Of a stretch of DNA of 64,000 bases, positions 17,184 to 27,477 are shown piece by piece. This DNA comes from Cribrihabitans marinus (GTDB taxonomy: Bacteria > Pseudomonadota > Alphaproteobacteria > Rhodobacterales > Rhodobacteraceae), in contig NZ_FNYD01000002.1 in the NCBI RefSeq assembly GCF_900109035.1, positions 186,001 through 250,000 on the forward strand, in the 5' to 3' direction. Position numbers and translations under genes: made by a program. The first letter of the stretch is position 1, and the number at the start of each line of letters is the position of its first letter. The notes under the pieces were generated by a model. The model was given only the letters and a program-made list of their open reading frames with translations. It made no database searches and was not told the DNA's origin.

Positions 17184-17215
17184 CTTCACCGTTTTGAAAA
17201 TACTCCGGGGGTGTG
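17184..17215 (+). repeat. Intergenic repeat, copy D (degenerate)
   Basis: The sequence begins CTTCACCGTTTTGAAAATACTCC and then drifts to GGGGGTG. It shares the left half (CTTCAcCGTT, AAATACTCC) with the copies at 5301, 23873 and 27478 but has lost the CTCCCGCCGGAG core. It begins right after the argD stop codon, between argD and argF. Confidence 0.5.
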
Positions 17216-17258
17216 GGGGTTGGCCCCCACTCCCGCCCAAGACAAGAAGCGACATGCC

Positions 17259-18185
17259 ATGAATCATTTTCTCGACATCCACAAGACCGACGCCGGCGCG
17301 CTCCGGACGATGATCGACCAGGCCGCGGCCATGAAACAGGCCCGCCGGGACCGCCCCAAGGGCGCACCGGACGACACGCAGCCGCTTGCCGGCCACATGG
17401 TGGCGCTGATCTTCGAGAAGCCCTCGACCCGCACCCGCGTCAGCTTCGACGTGGGTGTGCGGCAGATGGGCGGGCAGACCATGGTTCTGTCGGGCAGCGA
17501 CATGCAACTGGGACACGGCGAGACCATCGCCGACACCGCCCGCGTGCTCAGCCGCTATGTCGACCTGATCATGATCCGCACCTTCGACGAGGCGGTGCTG
17601 ACCGAAATGGCCGAATATGCCGACGTGCCGGTGATCAACGGGCTGACCGACCGGACCCATCCCTGCCAGATCATGGCCGACGTGCTGACCTATGAAGAGC
17701 ATCGCGGACCGATTGCCGGCAAGAAGGTGGTCTGGACCGGTGACGGCAACAATGTCTGTTCCTCCTTCCTGCATGCCGCCGGCCAGTTCGGGTTCGACAT
17801 GACCTTCACCGGCCCGGCGCAGTTCGACCCCGAGGAGGAATTCGTGGGCCTGGCCCGCTCGAAAGGCTCCAGAGTGGTGATCGAGCGCGATGCGGCCCGC
17901 GCGGTCGAGGGTGCCGATCTGGTGGTGGCCGACACCTGGGTGTCGATGCATGACGCGCAATCGGCCAAGGAACGCCGCCACAACATGCTGCGCCCCTACC
18001 AGGTCAATGCCGAGCTGATGGCCCATGCCAAGCCAGACGCGCTGTTCATGCACTGCCTGCCCGCACATCGCGAGGAGGAGGCGACATCCGAGGTCATGGA
18101 CGGCCCCAACTCGGTGATCTTCGACGAGGCCGAAAACCGCCTGCACGCGCAGAAGGCGATCATGCGCTGGTGCCTGGGCGTCTGA
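17259..18185 (+). CDS. argF: Ornithine carbamoyltransferase
   Basis: This 308-residue enzyme makes citrulline from ornithine and carbamoyl phosphate. The carbamoyl-phosphate loop is [15 protein letters not shown] (STRT), HPCQ supplies further ligands (about residues 133-136), and [12 protein letters not shown] carries the ornithine-site Cys. The length is normal. The start at 17259 (MNHFLDIH) was chosen because the 16-codon in-frame extension upstream falls in repeat-like sequence. It is probably cotranscribed with argD. Confidence 0.96.
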   Translation: MNHFLDIHKTDAGALRTMIDQAAAMKQARRDRPKGAPDDTQPLAGHMVALIFEKPSTRTRVSFDVGVRQMGGQTMVLSGSDMQLGHGETIADTARVLSRYVDLIMIRTFDEAVLTEMAEYADVPVINGLTDRTHPCQIMADVLTYEEHRGPIAGKKVVWTGDGNNVCSSFLHAAGQFGFDMTFTGPAQFDPEEEFVGLARSKGSRVVIERDAARAVEGADLVVADTWVSMHDAQSAKERRHNMLRPYQVNAELMAHAKPDALFMHCLPAHREEEATSEVMDGPNSVIFDEAENRLHAQKAIMRWCLGV

Positions 18186-18258
18186 ACCGGGCCGCCTGCA
18201 TCTGTCCAGACAGAGAAAGCTGCGCCATACTGGTCGGATTCCGGGACCGGAGGCGCGT

Positions 18259-20010
18259 TTGGACCGCAAGCTCACAACGATCATGGTGGTCGACCTTTGC
18301 GGCTTCACCAGGCTGACTGCCCGGGACGAAGAAGGCACGATCGCGCGCCTGCGCGCATTGCGGGCGGACTTGATCGACCCGGTTGTCGCAGATTGCGGCG
18401 GTCGCATTGTCAAATCGCTGGGCGATGGCATTCTGGCCGAGTTCACTTCGCCTGTGGCCGCTGCGCGCTGTGCGCTGACTGTGCAGGACCAGGTTGGTGA
18501 ACGAGAGGTCGATCAGACAGACGACGATCGCTTCAGCCTGCGTGTCGGACTCCACCTGGGTGACATCGTGATCGAGGGCGACGACATTCTGGGTGATGCC
18601 GTTAACCTGGCCAAGCGGGTCGAGGGGCTTGCCGAGCCCGGGGGCATCTGTGTCACAAGGGCGGTGCGAGACCAGATCAGCGGCAAGATCCCGGCTCGGA
18701 CGGTGCCAATGGGCGCCCAGCGGATTCGAAACCTGCCGGATCCGGTGGAAATCTGGAAACTCGAGCCTGCCGGGACAGCCCAACCTGCCCGGGCCACCGC
18801 CACTGCCCAACTCGGGCAGCCGCCGACGCTGGCAGTCCTTCCGTTTTCCGAACTGGGTCCGGATACGGGTGATTTTCTCGCAGACGGCGTCGTGGAGGAG
18901 ATCACCGCAGCGTTGAGCCAAGTACGGAGTTTCGTGGTGATCGCGCGCCAATCGGCTTTTGCGCTTGGCAACGAGATTGGCGACGTGCGGGACGTCGGCC
19001 GCAAGCTGGGAGCCCGCTACATCGTGACTGGATCGGTGCGACGCAGCGGCGACCGTCTGCGGGTGATGGTGCAGCTTTCCGATGCGAAAAGCGGCGCGCA
19101 ACTGACGAGTGCGCGGTACGACGACCGGTTGGCCGATCTGTTTGCCCTGGAGGACCGGATCGCGTCCCAGGTGGCCGGCGCAATATCCCCCTCGGTTCTT
19201 TCCTCTGAAATTGCCGCGGCGCGGGCTTTGCCGCCGGCTGATCGGGATGCCTATGGGCTTGTGATGAGCGCCTATCCCCATTTCTGGACACATTCGTCGC
19301 ACGAGAATGATCGCGCCATCGAATTGCTGAGCCTGGCTTTGGAGCGGAATCCGAACGAGATGCGGGCCCGTGCCTTGCGTGCCTGGGCCTACGCGCAGCG
19401 GGCCTGCTACATGTGGTCCAATGAGCCCCTGGAGTCGCGCACGGCGGCGTTGGCCGACGCTGACGCCGCAGTGGTCGCCGCGGGCGATCATGCGCCCTCC
19501 CTGGTTGCGATAAGTGCGGCGATCTCGATGACCTCGCTCGAGGTCGATCGCGCCGAGCGCATCCTTGATCGCGCGCAGGGTCTAAATCCGAATTCGGCCT
19601 GGGGCTGGATGAGAAAAGGCTGGATATCGATCTATCGTGGGCAACCGAAGGAAGCGATCGAACAATTTGATCGCGCAGAGCTGTTGAGCCCGCGTGACCC
19701 GTTCCTGTTCAACATGGATTTCGGGCGCGGCTTCGCTTGTGGACTGCTGGAGGATTTCGATCAAGGCGCGCACTGGTTCAACCGCGGGCTCTCCGCCGGG
19801 CCAGCGGCGAGTTGGGTCTATCGCGACCTGGCGAGCCTTCACGCTCGGGCCGGGCGAAAGGCCGAGGCCGAGGCGGCGCTTGAATCGTTGCGGGGAGCCT
19901 ATCCAGATCTGACCATCAAGCGGATCGAGAACAGCATGCCGCCCGCTGTGTTTGACCGCCATACCGGTTTTTTCGACGGCTTGCGCAGCGCTGGCATCCC
20001 CGAAGGCTGA
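18259..20010 (+). CDS. Class III adenylate/guanylate cyclase with TolB-like and TPR regions
   Basis: This 583-residue protein has an N-terminal cyclase domain. The metal-binding Asp residues are in VVDLCGFTRL (Asp about 12) and SLGDGILAEF, and the transition-state Asn and Arg are in VNLAKR. A TolB/FlgO-like region (LAVLPFSELGPDTGDFLADG to GSVRRSGDRLRVMVQL) follows at about residues 190-300, then TPR-type helices to the C-terminus. There is no membrane segment. The start is a TTG with GGAGG five bases upstream. The signal sensed is unknown. This architecture is common in rhizobia and roseobacters. Confidence 0.85.
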   Translation: MDRKLTTIMVVDLCGFTRLTARDEEGTIARLRALRADLIDPVVADCGGRIVKSLGDGILAEFTSPVAAARCALTVQDQVGEREVDQTDDDRFSLRVGLHLGDIVIEGDDILGDAVNLAKRVEGLAEPGGICVTRAVRDQISGKIPARTVPMGAQRIRNLPDPVEIWKLEPAGTAQPARATATAQLGQPPTLAVLPFSELGPDTGDFLADGVVEEITAALSQVRSFVVIARQSAFALGNEIGDVRDVGRKLGARYIVTGSVRRSGDRLRVMVQLSDAKSGAQLTSARYDDRLADLFALEDRIASQVAGAISPSVLSSEIAAARALPPADRDAYGLVMSAYPHFWTHSSHENDRAIELLSLALERNPNEMRARALRAWAYAQRACYMWSNEPLESRTAALADADAAVVAAGDHAPSLVAISAAISMTSLEVDRAERILDRAQGLNPNSAWGWMRKGWISIYRGQPKEAIEQFDRAELLSPRDPFLFNMDFGRGFACGLLEDFDQGAHWFNRGLSAGPAASWVYRDLASLHARAGRKAEAEAALESLRGAYPDLTIKRIENSMPPAVFDRHTGFFDGLRSAGIPEG

Positions 20011-20020
20011 TCGCCGATCG

Positions 20021-21499
20021 TCAGGTCGTCACCGCATTCAGCAGCCAAAAGATCATTGCCGAAATCAGCGCTGCGGCCGGTACCGTGATCACCCAGGCAG
20101 CGACGATGGTCATGAAATGCGACCGGCGCACCAGCTTGCGGCGCTGGCGCTCTTCGCGCGCCAGGCGCTTGCCGGTCTTGTCCGGCGACCTCCCGCGGGA
20201 CGAGTTGGACAGCCATTCGCGGTAGAAGCCGACACCGAACACCGCGCCGACCGCGATATGGGTCGAGCTGACCGGCAGGCCCAGCCAGCTGGCCACGATC
20301 ACGGTGATGGCTGCCGACAGCGCCACGCAATAGGCCCGCATCGGGTTCAGCTTGGTGATCTGGCTGCCGACCATGCGGATCAGCTTGGGCCCGAACAGGA
20401 ACAGGCCGAAGGAGATGCCGAACGCGCCGATGACCATGACCCATTCCGGGATCGCAACCTTGGCCGCCACGTCGCCATGCTGCGTGGCATGCACGATGGC
20501 CGCCAGCGGCCCCACCGCGTTGGCCACATCGTTGGCGCCATGCGCAAAACTCAGCAGCGCAGCCGAGATCACCAGCGGCAGGCGGAACAACACCTTGAGC
20601 GACCGGGACCGGTTCTCGAGCCCATCGGATTGCCGCTTGACCAGCGGTCGGGTCACCGCCCAGGCCGCCAGCCCGGCCGCCAGCCCGATCAGAAGCGCCG
20701 GCCCGGTGGCGATCTCGACGATCCGTTTGAGGCCCTTCACCGCCAGATAGGCCGAAAACACGCCCGCCATCAGCCCGACCAGCACCGGCACCCAGACGCG
20801 GGCGGCGGCGATCTTGTCGCCGCGGTTCTCGATCCGGTTCCGGATCAGCGCCAGCAGAAGGGCGGCGAAGACGCCCCCCAGCACCGGCGAGATGACCCAG
20901 CTGGCGGCAATCGCCGACATGGTGGCCCAGTTCACCGCCGAGAACCCGGCCGCGGCCACGCCGGCGCCCATCACCCCGCCCACGACCGAATGGGTGGTCG
21001 AGACCGGCGCGCCGATCCAGGTCGCCAGGTTCACCCAGAGCGCCGAGGAGATAAGCGCCGCCATCATCGCCCAGACGAAGACCTGGGTCTGCGCCACCGA
21101 GGCGGGGTCGATGATCCCCTTGGAAATGGTCGAGACCACGTCGCCGCCCGCCAGCAGGGCGCCGGCGCTTTCGGCCAGCGCGGCGATCGCGATGGCGCCG
21201 CCCATGGTCAGAGCGTTGGCGCCGACCGCCGGTCCCATGTTGTTGGCCACGTCGTTGGCGCCGATATTGATCGCCATGTAGGCGCCGAAGGCGGCCGCCG
21301 CGACCACCACCAGCCCGCCCGGTTCCGACCCCAGGAAGACAGCCGCGCCGAGGGCCGCCAGCACCATGAAGGCAAGCGCGATGCCCGGTGCGACCAATGG
21401 GCGGGCGACATAGGTGGTCGCCATCTCGACGCGCGAGATGCGCTTGAGGTCGCGGTCAAGCGTCTTCCACTTGTTGCCTTGTTGCGTGCCGTCGGTCAT
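20021..21499 (-). CDS. Inorganic phosphate transporter, PiT family
   Basis: This 492-residue permease has the two signature repeats of the family, GANDVANNMGPAVG (about residue 80) and FAHGANDVANAVGP (about 335). Around ten membrane segments are visible, with a basic cytoplasmic loop (KRLAREERQRRKLVRR) before the last one. It should carry out low-affinity phosphate (metal-phosphate) uptake with protons or sodium. No PhoU-like partner lies beside it. It is convergent with the cyclase gene, with 10 bp between them. Confidence 0.93.
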   Translation of the reverse strand: MTDGTQQGNKWKTLDRDLKRISRVEMATTYVARPLVAPGIALAFMVLAALGAAVFLGSEPGGLVVVAAAAFGAYMAINIGANDVANNMGPAVGANALTMGGAIAIAALAESAGALLAGGDVVSTISKGIIDPASVAQTQVFVWAMMAALISSALWVNLATWIGAPVSTTHSVVGGVMGAGVAAAGFSAVNWATMSAIAASWVISPVLGGVFAALLLALIRNRIENRGDKIAAARVWVPVLVGLMAGVFSAYLAVKGLKRIVEIATGPALLIGLAAGLAAWAVTRPLVKRQSDGLENRSRSLKVLFRLPLVISAALLSFAHGANDVANAVGPLAAIVHATQHGDVAAKVAIPEWVMVIGAFGISFGLFLFGPKLIRMVGSQITKLNPMRAYCVALSAAITVIVASWLGLPVSSTHIAVGAVFGVGFYREWLSNSSRGRSPDKTGKRLAREERQRRKLVRRSHFMTIVAAWVITVPAAALISAMIFWLLNAVTT

Positions 21500-21586
21500 G
21501 GCGGATCTGTTCCGGTCGAACTGTCGGCGCCCGCCCTATCGCCCCGGCATGCCCTTGGCAAGCGTGCGCCCCGGACTCGGGCCGGC

Positions 21587-22045
21587 CTAGATGCTCTGCA
21601 GAAGCTGCCGCAGATGCGGCTCGCGCACCAGTTCGGCCGCGCGGTGCGGTCGCATCCAGCGCCGCTTGCGCTCATGGGCTTCGGGGTAGTCGGAGACCAG
21701 CCCGTCCACATCGACGCGATAGACCGTTGTTTCGACCGGCAATGGTGTGCCGCTGTCGAGGATCTTGTCGTAGAAATAGAGGCCCACCGGCTCGGGCCGG
21801 ATCCTGGCTCGTTTGACCCCGGCCTCTTCCCAGGCTTCCTGCAACGCGCTTTCGGGTCCGCTCTTGCCGTCCACGGGCCATCCCTTGGGCAGGATCCAGC
21901 GGCCGCTGCCGCGCGAGGTGATCAGCAGAACCTCGGTTCCGTCTCGCCGGTCGCGGGTGCACAGCGCCGCGACCTGAACCGCGCGCGGGCGCAGCACCAT
22001 CGGGCGCACGACCTCGCGCCAGGTCCTCAGAAACGTTTCTGTCAT
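21587..22045 (-). CDS. Nudix hydrolase (DIPP-like)
   Basis: This 152-residue protein has WILPKGWPVDGKSGPESALQ followed by EAWEEAGV, a Nudix box. Two box positions differ from the consensus: Lys replaces the first Glu and Gln replaces the Arg. The core REuxEE glutamates in EAWEE are kept. The LPKGW lead-in resembles diphosphoinositol polyphosphate/dinucleotide hydrolases. The substrate is unknown. It is divergent from the GMC oxidoreductase. Confidence 0.85.
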   Translation of the reverse strand: MTETFLRTWREVVRPMVLRPRAVQVAALCTRDRRDGTEVLLITSRGSGRWILPKGWPVDGKSGPESALQEAWEEAGVKRARIRPEPVGLYFYDKILDSGTPLPVETTVYRVDVDGLVSDYPEAHERKRRWMRPHRAAELVREPHLRQLLQSI

Positions 22046-22209
22046 GCCATCCTGCCCGGGGCATCCCGTTGTTGATATCGCCGTCTGGGTTGCGACGAAT
22101 TGTCATCAACATAGGGCTTTTCCTGAAGATGTTCAACATTCTGGCCGTCGCGGCGCCCGAATGGCGCGTCCGCCGTTGCAATGGTGCAGGTGATCGGCAA
22201 TCTGGTGCG

Positions 22210-23859
22210 ATGCCACGCGCCGCCCCAGACAGACCCGCACCGGATGCTTCGGACGCCACCGAGGGGGCGGAGGAATACGACTATGTCATCGTCGGCGGCG
22301 GCACCGCGGGGTGCGTGCTGGCCAACCGCCTCAGCGCCGATCCCGCCTGCCGCGTGCTCTTGCTGGAGGCGGGCGGGTCGGACCGCTACCACTGGGTGCA
22401 GATCCCGGTCGGGTATCTCTATTGCATCGGCAACCCGCGCGTGGACTGGATGATGAAGACCGCGCCCGAGCCGGGCCTGGGCGGGCGCAGCCTGGTCTAT
22501 CCGCGGGGCAAGGTGCTGGGCGGGTGCAGTTCGATCAACGGCATGATCTACATGCGCGGGCAGGCGGCCGATTACGATGGCTGGCGCCAGATGGGCAATA
22601 CCGGCTGGGGCTGGGACGACGTGCTGCCGTATTTCCGCCGGTCCGAGGCGCATCATGCCGGTGAAACGCCTCTGCATGGCGCAGATGGCGAGTGGCCCGT
22701 CTCGACGCAGCGTGTCGGCTGGGACATTCTGCGCGCGGTGCAGGCCGGCGCCGCCGAGTTCGGCTGGCACCCGACCGACGATTTCAACGCCGGCAGCAAC
22801 GAGGGCACGGGCTTCTTCGAGGTCAACCAGAGGCGCGGGCTGCGCTGGAACACGACCCGGGCCTTCCTGCGGCCGGCGATGAGGCGGCGCAACCTGCGGG
22901 TTCTGACCGGGGCGTTGACCGAGCGGCTGCTGCTCGACGGGCGGCGGGTGACCGGTGTCGCCTATCGCCACCGGGGCAGGGCGCGCCTGGCCCTGGCGCG
23001 GGCCGAGGTCCTGCTGGCGGCCGGGGCGATCAACTCGCCGAAACTCCTGGAGCTGTCGGGCATCGGCCAGCCCGACCGGCTTGCAGCCCTGGGTATCGCG
23101 CCACGCCACGACCTGCCCGGCGTGGGCGAGAACCTGCAGGACCACCTGCAAATCCGCACGGTATTCAAGGTCTCCGGCACCACGACCCTTAACGAGTTGT
23201 CGCACAGCATGACGGCGCGTCTTCGCATGGCCGCGCAATTCGCCCTCACCCGTTCGGGGCCGCTGTCCATGGCGCCCAGCCAGTTCGGCATGTTCACCCG
23301 GTCCGATCCGGCACTGGCCACGCCGGATCTGGAATACCACGTTCAGCCGCTTTCGACCGATCGGCTGGGCGATCCGCTGCACCGGTTTCCGGCGATCACC
23401 GTGTCGGTCTGCAACCTGCGGCCCGAAAGCGTCGGCCATTGCCACATCACACGCAACGATGCGGACCCGCAGCCGGAGATCGTTCTGAACTACCTCAGCG
23501 CGCCGCGCGACCGGCAGGTGACCGTCACCGCGATCCGGCAGGCCCGCCGGCTGATGACCGCCCGCGCCCTGGCGCGCCATGAGCCGCGGGAGTTCCTGCC
23601 CGGCCCGAAGGTGCAGTCCGAAGCCGAACTGGTCGAGGCGGCGGGCCGCATCGCCACCACGATCTTTCACCCGGTCGGCACCTGCAAGATGGGGCAGGAC
23701 CGGTCCGCGGTGGTCGCCCCGGATCTCAGGGTTCACGGGCTGGGCGGGCTGCGCGTGGTCGATGCCTCGATCATGCCGCGGATCGTGTCGGGCAACACCG
23801 CCTCGCCGGTCATCATGATCGCCGAAAAGGCTGCCGACATGATCCTCGGCCGGGACTGA
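22210..23859 (+). CDS. GMC family oxidoreductase (choline dehydrogenase-like)
   Basis: This FAD enzyme has the dinucleotide-binding site VIVGGGTAGCVLANRLS near the start, the GMC signature blocks RGKVLGGCSSINGMIYMRG and GAINSPKLLELSGIG, and the C-terminal active-site region FHPVGTCKMG and SGNTASPVIMIAE. The His in FHPVG is the usual catalytic base. It oxidises an alcohol, and the substrate is unknown. The start is uncertain: the ATG at 22210 (MPRAAPD) lacks a good ribosome site, and an upstream in-frame ATG at 22069 adds 47 unconserved residues. Length is 549 residues from 22210. Confidence 0.85.
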   Translation: MPRAAPDRPAPDASDATEGAEEYDYVIVGGGTAGCVLANRLSADPACRVLLLEAGGSDRYHWVQIPVGYLYCIGNPRVDWMMKTAPEPGLGGRSLVYPRGKVLGGCSSINGMIYMRGQAADYDGWRQMGNTGWGWDDVLPYFRRSEAHHAGETPLHGADGEWPVSTQRVGWDILRAVQAGAAEFGWHPTDDFNAGSNEGTGFFEVNQRRGLRWNTTRAFLRPAMRRRNLRVLTGALTERLLLDGRRVTGVAYRHRGRARLALARAEVLLAAGAINSPKLLELSGIGQPDRLAALGIAPRHDLPGVGENLQDHLQIRTVFKVSGTTTLNELSHSMTARLRMAAQFALTRSGPLSMAPSQFGMFTRSDPALATPDLEYHVQPLSTDRLGDPLHRFPAITVSVCNLRPESVGHCHITRNDADPQPEIVLNYLSAPRDRQVTVTAIRQARRLMTARALARHEPREFLPGPKVQSEAELVEAAGRIATTIFHPVGTCKMGQDRSAVVAPDLRVHGLGGLRVVDASIMPRIVSGNTASPVIMIAEKAADMILGRD

Positions 23860-23872
23860 GGCATCCGCTGCC

Positions 23873-23908
23873 TTTCATCGTTCCGGCAAATACTCCCGCC
23901 GGAGGCAT
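23873..23908 (-). repeat. Intergenic repeat, copy B
   Basis: On the plus strand it reads TTTCATCGTTCCGGC and then AAATACTCCCGCCGGAGGCAT. It lies between the convergent GMC and hrpB genes. It is almost the same as copy C at 27478 over its whole length, and shares the AATACTCCCGCCGGAGGC core with copy A at 5301. Confidence 0.65.
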
Positions 23909-23923
23909 TCCCGGCCGCCACGC

Positions 23924-26377
23924 TCAACCGCGCCGGGGCTTGGCGCGCAGGGTTGGATCGGCTTTTGTCGGGTCCTCGGGCCAGGGGTGCTTGGGGTATT
24001 GCGCGCGCATGTCCTTGCGCACATCCGCATAGGACCCGGCCCAGAATCCCGGCAGGTCGCGGGTGATCTGGATCGGCCGCTGCGCCGGCGACAGCAAGGT
24101 CACCTTGAGCGGAACCCCGGCCACGACCGGATGGCGCGTGACCCCGAACATCTCCTGCAGCCGCACCGAAATCTCCGGCACGGCGTGGTCATAGTCGATG
24201 GCCACCCGCCGCCCCAGCGGGGTCTCGAAATGGGCGGGCGCGCGGGCGTCCAGCTCCTGCATCTGGGTCCAGCTCAACCGGGCCCGCAGCGCCGGCAGCG
24301 GATCGAACCGCCGCCAGTCCTCGGCGCTGCGCAGGCCGTCCAGCATCGGCAGCAGCCAGTCCTCGATTGTGGACACCAATCCCTCGGTCGAGAAATCCGG
24401 CAGATCCGCGCCGGCTGTACGCACCAGTTCGACCCGTGCGGCCAGCCGCGCCGCGGGGCCTGTCAGCCGCAGGCCCAGGTCGCGCACGCCGTCCAGCATC
24501 GCCTCGGCCACGCGCGCGGGCGGCACATCCTTCCAGATCCGGTCGTCCAGCGTGATCGCGCCCAGCCGCTCCTGCCGCCGCGCCACCACCCGGCGGTCGC
24601 GCTTCGACCAGGCGCAGACCTCGAAGCTTTCGATCCGGTCGGCGAACAGCGCACGGATCTCGCCCTCGGTGATCTGTGCGGCCAGCCGCAGCTTGGCCTC
24701 GCGCGGATTGCCGTCAGTGTCCAGCGCGACAAGGTAGGGCGCGCCCGCGAGCGTGTCGTCCGGCTCCAGCATGGCGCCCTTGCCGCCTGACAGCACGAAG
24801 CGCGGCGCATCGCCCTTGCGGCGCTGCCCGATGCGGTCGGGATAGGCCAGCGCCACCAGCGCCGCGTCGCTTGCGCCCGCCATGTCGCCGGAGGGGACCT
24901 GCGCCCGCAACCGTTTTGCCTCGGCCCGCGCGCGGTCCAGCGCCGCCGGGTTCACATCATAGGGCCGCCGGCGGCGAAAACCGCCCGGATCGCGCAGCGC
25001 CTCGAGCCGCAGCGACAGGTCCGCGGGTGCGCCGCGCAGGGGATCGCGTTCGGCCAGCAGCGCGGCCAGCGGCGCGGCCGCAGCACCGCCCCGGACCAGC
25101 ATATGCGCCAGCCGGGGATGCAGGGGCAGGGCGGCCATGGCGCGCCCATGTGCGGTGATCCGCGCCTTGTCGTCCAGCGCGCCCAGCATCCGCAACAAGG
25201 TGCGCGCTTCCTCCATCGCGGCATCCGGCGGCGGCGTCAGAAAGGGCAGCTCTCCGGGCGCGGCGCCCCAGAGCGCCAGTTCCAGCGCCAACCCGGTCAG
25301 GTCCGCCGCCTCGATCTCGGCCGGTGGAAAGGCGGCCAGCGCGCCCTCCTCGCCGCGTGACCAGAGGCGATAGCAGAAGCCCGGTGCAACCCGGCCCGCG
25401 CGGCCCGTCCTCTGCGTCGCCTCGGCCCGCGTCACCCGCTCGGTCACCAGCCGCGACAGGCCCGAGCCGGGATCGAAGCGCGACCGCCGTGCAAGCCCCA
25501 TGTCGACCACGACGCGGACATCCTCGATGGTCAGCGAGGTTTCGGCAATCGACGTGGCCAGGACCACCTTGCGCCCCTCGCCGTCCGGGGCGATCGCGGC
25601 GCGCTGTGCCGCGAAGGGCAGCGCGCCGAAGAGAGGGCGCAGGCGGCACGTGGCGGGCAAGCGACCGGAGAGCGCCGCCTCGGCGCGACGGATCTCACCC
25701 TCGCCGGGCAGAAAGACCAGGAGGCCGCCGCCGGTGTCGCGGCTCTCGCGCTCGGCCCGCAACACCAGGTCGACCAGGGCGTCAAGACGGCGGGCCTGCG
25801 CGCCCAGCGGCCGGTCCTGCCAGCGCGTCTCGACCGGAAAGGCGCGGCCTTCCGAGGTGATCAGCGGCGCGGCCATCAGCTCGGCCACCGGCCCGGCATC
25901 CAGTGTGGCCGACATCGCCACCAGGAACAGGTCGTCGCGCAGCGCACCAGCCACTTCGAGGCTCAGAGCCAGGCCCAGATCCGCATTGAGCGAGCGTTCG
26001 TGGAACTCGTCGAAGATCACTGCACCAATGCCGGGCAGGTCGGGCTCGGACTGCAGCATCCGGGTCAGGATGCCCTCGGTCACGACCTCGATCCTCGTGG
26101 CGCGCGTGACTTTTCTTTCGCCCCGGATCCGATACCCCACCGTCTCGCCGGCGCGTTCACCCAGCGTTTCGGCCATGCGCTCGGCCGCGGCCCGCGCCGC
26201 CAGCCGCCTCGGCTCCAGCATCACGATCCGCCCCGGTGTCAGCCCGGCCGCCAGCATCGCCAGCGGCACCCGCGTGGTCTTGCCCGCACCCGGCGGGGCC
26301 TGCAACACCGCGCGCCCGCCACTGCGCAGGGCATCCAGCAGGGCCGGCAGGGCCTCGTCTATCGGCAATCGCTCCAT
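23924..26377 (-). CDS. hrpB: ATP-dependent helicase HrpB
   Basis: This 817-residue DEAH-type helicase carries Walker A QAPPGAGKTT (about residue 27 onward), Walker B FDEFHERSL, SATLD, and the helicase C motif QRTGRAGR. The HrpB-specific C-terminal region with a PYLVALD and LSWTQMQ-type tail is present. The substrate is unclear (the family is often linked to RNA). The ATG at 26377 gives MERLPIDEALP, the conserved family start. An upstream in-frame start adds 12 residues. It is divergent from meaB. Confidence 0.93.
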   Translation of the reverse strand: MERLPIDEALPALLDALRSGGRAVLQAPPGAGKTTRVPLAMLAAGLTPGRIVMLEPRRLAARAAAERMAETLGERAGETVGYRIRGERKVTRATRIEVVTEGILTRMLQSEPDLPGIGAVIFDEFHERSLNADLGLALSLEVAGALRDDLFLVAMSATLDAGPVAELMAAPLITSEGRAFPVETRWQDRPLGAQARRLDALVDLVLRAERESRDTGGGLLVFLPGEGEIRRAEAALSGRLPATCRLRPLFGALPFAAQRAAIAPDGEGRKVVLATSIAETSLTIEDVRVVVDMGLARRSRFDPGSGLSRLVTERVTRAEATQRTGRAGRVAPGFCYRLWSRGEEGALAAFPPAEIEAADLTGLALELALWGAAPGELPFLTPPPDAAMEEARTLLRMLGALDDKARITAHGRAMAALPLHPRLAHMLVRGGAAAAPLAALLAERDPLRGAPADLSLRLEALRDPGGFRRRRPYDVNPAALDRARAEAKRLRAQVPSGDMAGASDAALVALAYPDRIGQRRKGDAPRFVLSGGKGAMLEPDDTLAGAPYLVALDTDGNPREAKLRLAAQITEGEIRALFADRIESFEVCAWSKRDRRVVARRQERLGAITLDDRIWKDVPPARVAEAMLDGVRDLGLRLTGPAARLAARVELVRTAGADLPDFSTEGLVSTIEDWLLPMLDGLRSAEDWRRFDPLPALRARLSWTQMQELDARAPAHFETPLGRRVAIDYDHAVPEISVRLQEMFGVTRHPVVAGVPLKVTLLSPAQRPIQITRDLPGFWAGSYADVRKDMRAQYPKHPWPEDPTKADPTLRAKPRRG

Positions 26378-26480
26378 CGCGGTGTTATGGCCAATGGTCG
26401 CACGGCAGTCCACCTCCGGCCGCCTCTGGACATTTACGCCCCGGCAACATCATCTATGCGCCGAATCCGAGAGGGGCCGC

Positions 26481-27458
26481 ATGGACACCACACAGCTTGC
26501 CGACCGTATCCTGACCGGCGACCGCCGCGCGCTGTCCCGCGCCATCACTCTGGTCGAAAGTCGGCGCGAGGATCACCGGCAGCAGGCGGCCGAACTGCTC
26601 GACCAACTGGCCGGAAGCGGGCGGCAGGCGCTGCGCATCGGCCTGTCGGGCACGCCCGGCGTGGGCAAGTCCACCTTCATCGAAAGCTTCGGCATGATGC
26701 TGATTGGGCAGGGGCTGCGGGTGGCTGTCCTGGCGGTTGATCCCAGCTCGGCGCGCTCCGGCGGCTCGATCCTGGGCGACAAGACCCGGATGGAACAGCT
26801 GGGCCGCGAGCCGGCCGCCTATATCCGCCCCTCGCCCAGCCAGACGCATCTGGGCGGCGTCGCGCGCCGCACCCGCGAGGCGGTGGCGCTGTGCGAGGCG
26901 GCCGGGTTCGACGTGGTGCTGATCGAGACCGTGGGAGTCGGGCAGTCGGAGACCGTGGTCGCCGAGATGTCCGACCTCTTCGTGCTGCTGCTGGCGCCCG
27001 CCGGCGGAGACGAGCTGCAGGGGGTCAAGCGCGGGATCATGGAGATGGCCGACCTGATCCTGGTCAACAAGGCCGATGGCGACCTCAAATCCGCGGCCAA
27101 CCGCACCTGCGCCGACTATACCGGAGCGCTGCGCCTGCTGCGCAAGCGGCCGCAGGATCCCCAGGGTTTCCCCAAGGCGCTGGCGATCTCTGCGGTCGAG
27201 ACCGATGGCCTGACCGACGCCTGGTCCGAGATGCAGACGCTGGCGGAATGGCGCCGCGAAAACGGTTTCTGGGACCGCGCCCGCGCCGAACAGGCCCGCT
27301 TCTGGTTCGAGCGCGAATTGCGCGCCGCTCTGCTGGCGCGGCTGGACACCCCCGCCGCCCGGGCCGAGATGGACCGTCTGGGGCGCGATGTGGCCGAGGG
27401 CCGGATCGGCCCCGCGATCGCGGCGCAACAGATGCTGGACAAGCTCGATTCCGCCTGA
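26481..27458 (+). CDS. meaB: Methylmalonyl-CoA mutase-associated GTPase MeaB (ArgK family)
   Basis: This 325-residue G3E GTPase has Walker A GLSGTPGVGKST (about residues 55-66), VLAVDPSSARSGGSILGDKT, VIETVGVGQSE-type Walker B (LIETVGVGQSE) and NKADGD (base specificity). It chaperones B12 loading and protects methylmalonyl-CoA mutase or a related mutase. No mutase gene lies in the window, so its client is encoded elsewhere. A GAGGGG lies six bases before the ATG. Confidence 0.95.
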   Translation: MDTTQLADRILTGDRRALSRAITLVESRREDHRQQAAELLDQLAGSGRQALRIGLSGTPGVGKSTFIESFGMMLIGQGLRVAVLAVDPSSARSGGSILGDKTRMEQLGREPAAYIRPSPSQTHLGGVARRTREAVALCEAAGFDVVLIETVGVGQSETVVAEMSDLFVLLLAPAGGDELQGVKRGIMEMADLILVNKADGDLKSAANRTCADYTGALRLLRKRPQDPQGFPKALAISAVETDGLTDAWSEMQTLAEWRRENGFWDRARAEQARFWFERELRAALLARLDTPAARAEMDRLGRDVAEGRIGPAIAAQQMLDKLDSA

Positions 27459-27477
27459 CGCGGGCGTCCGCGGGTCC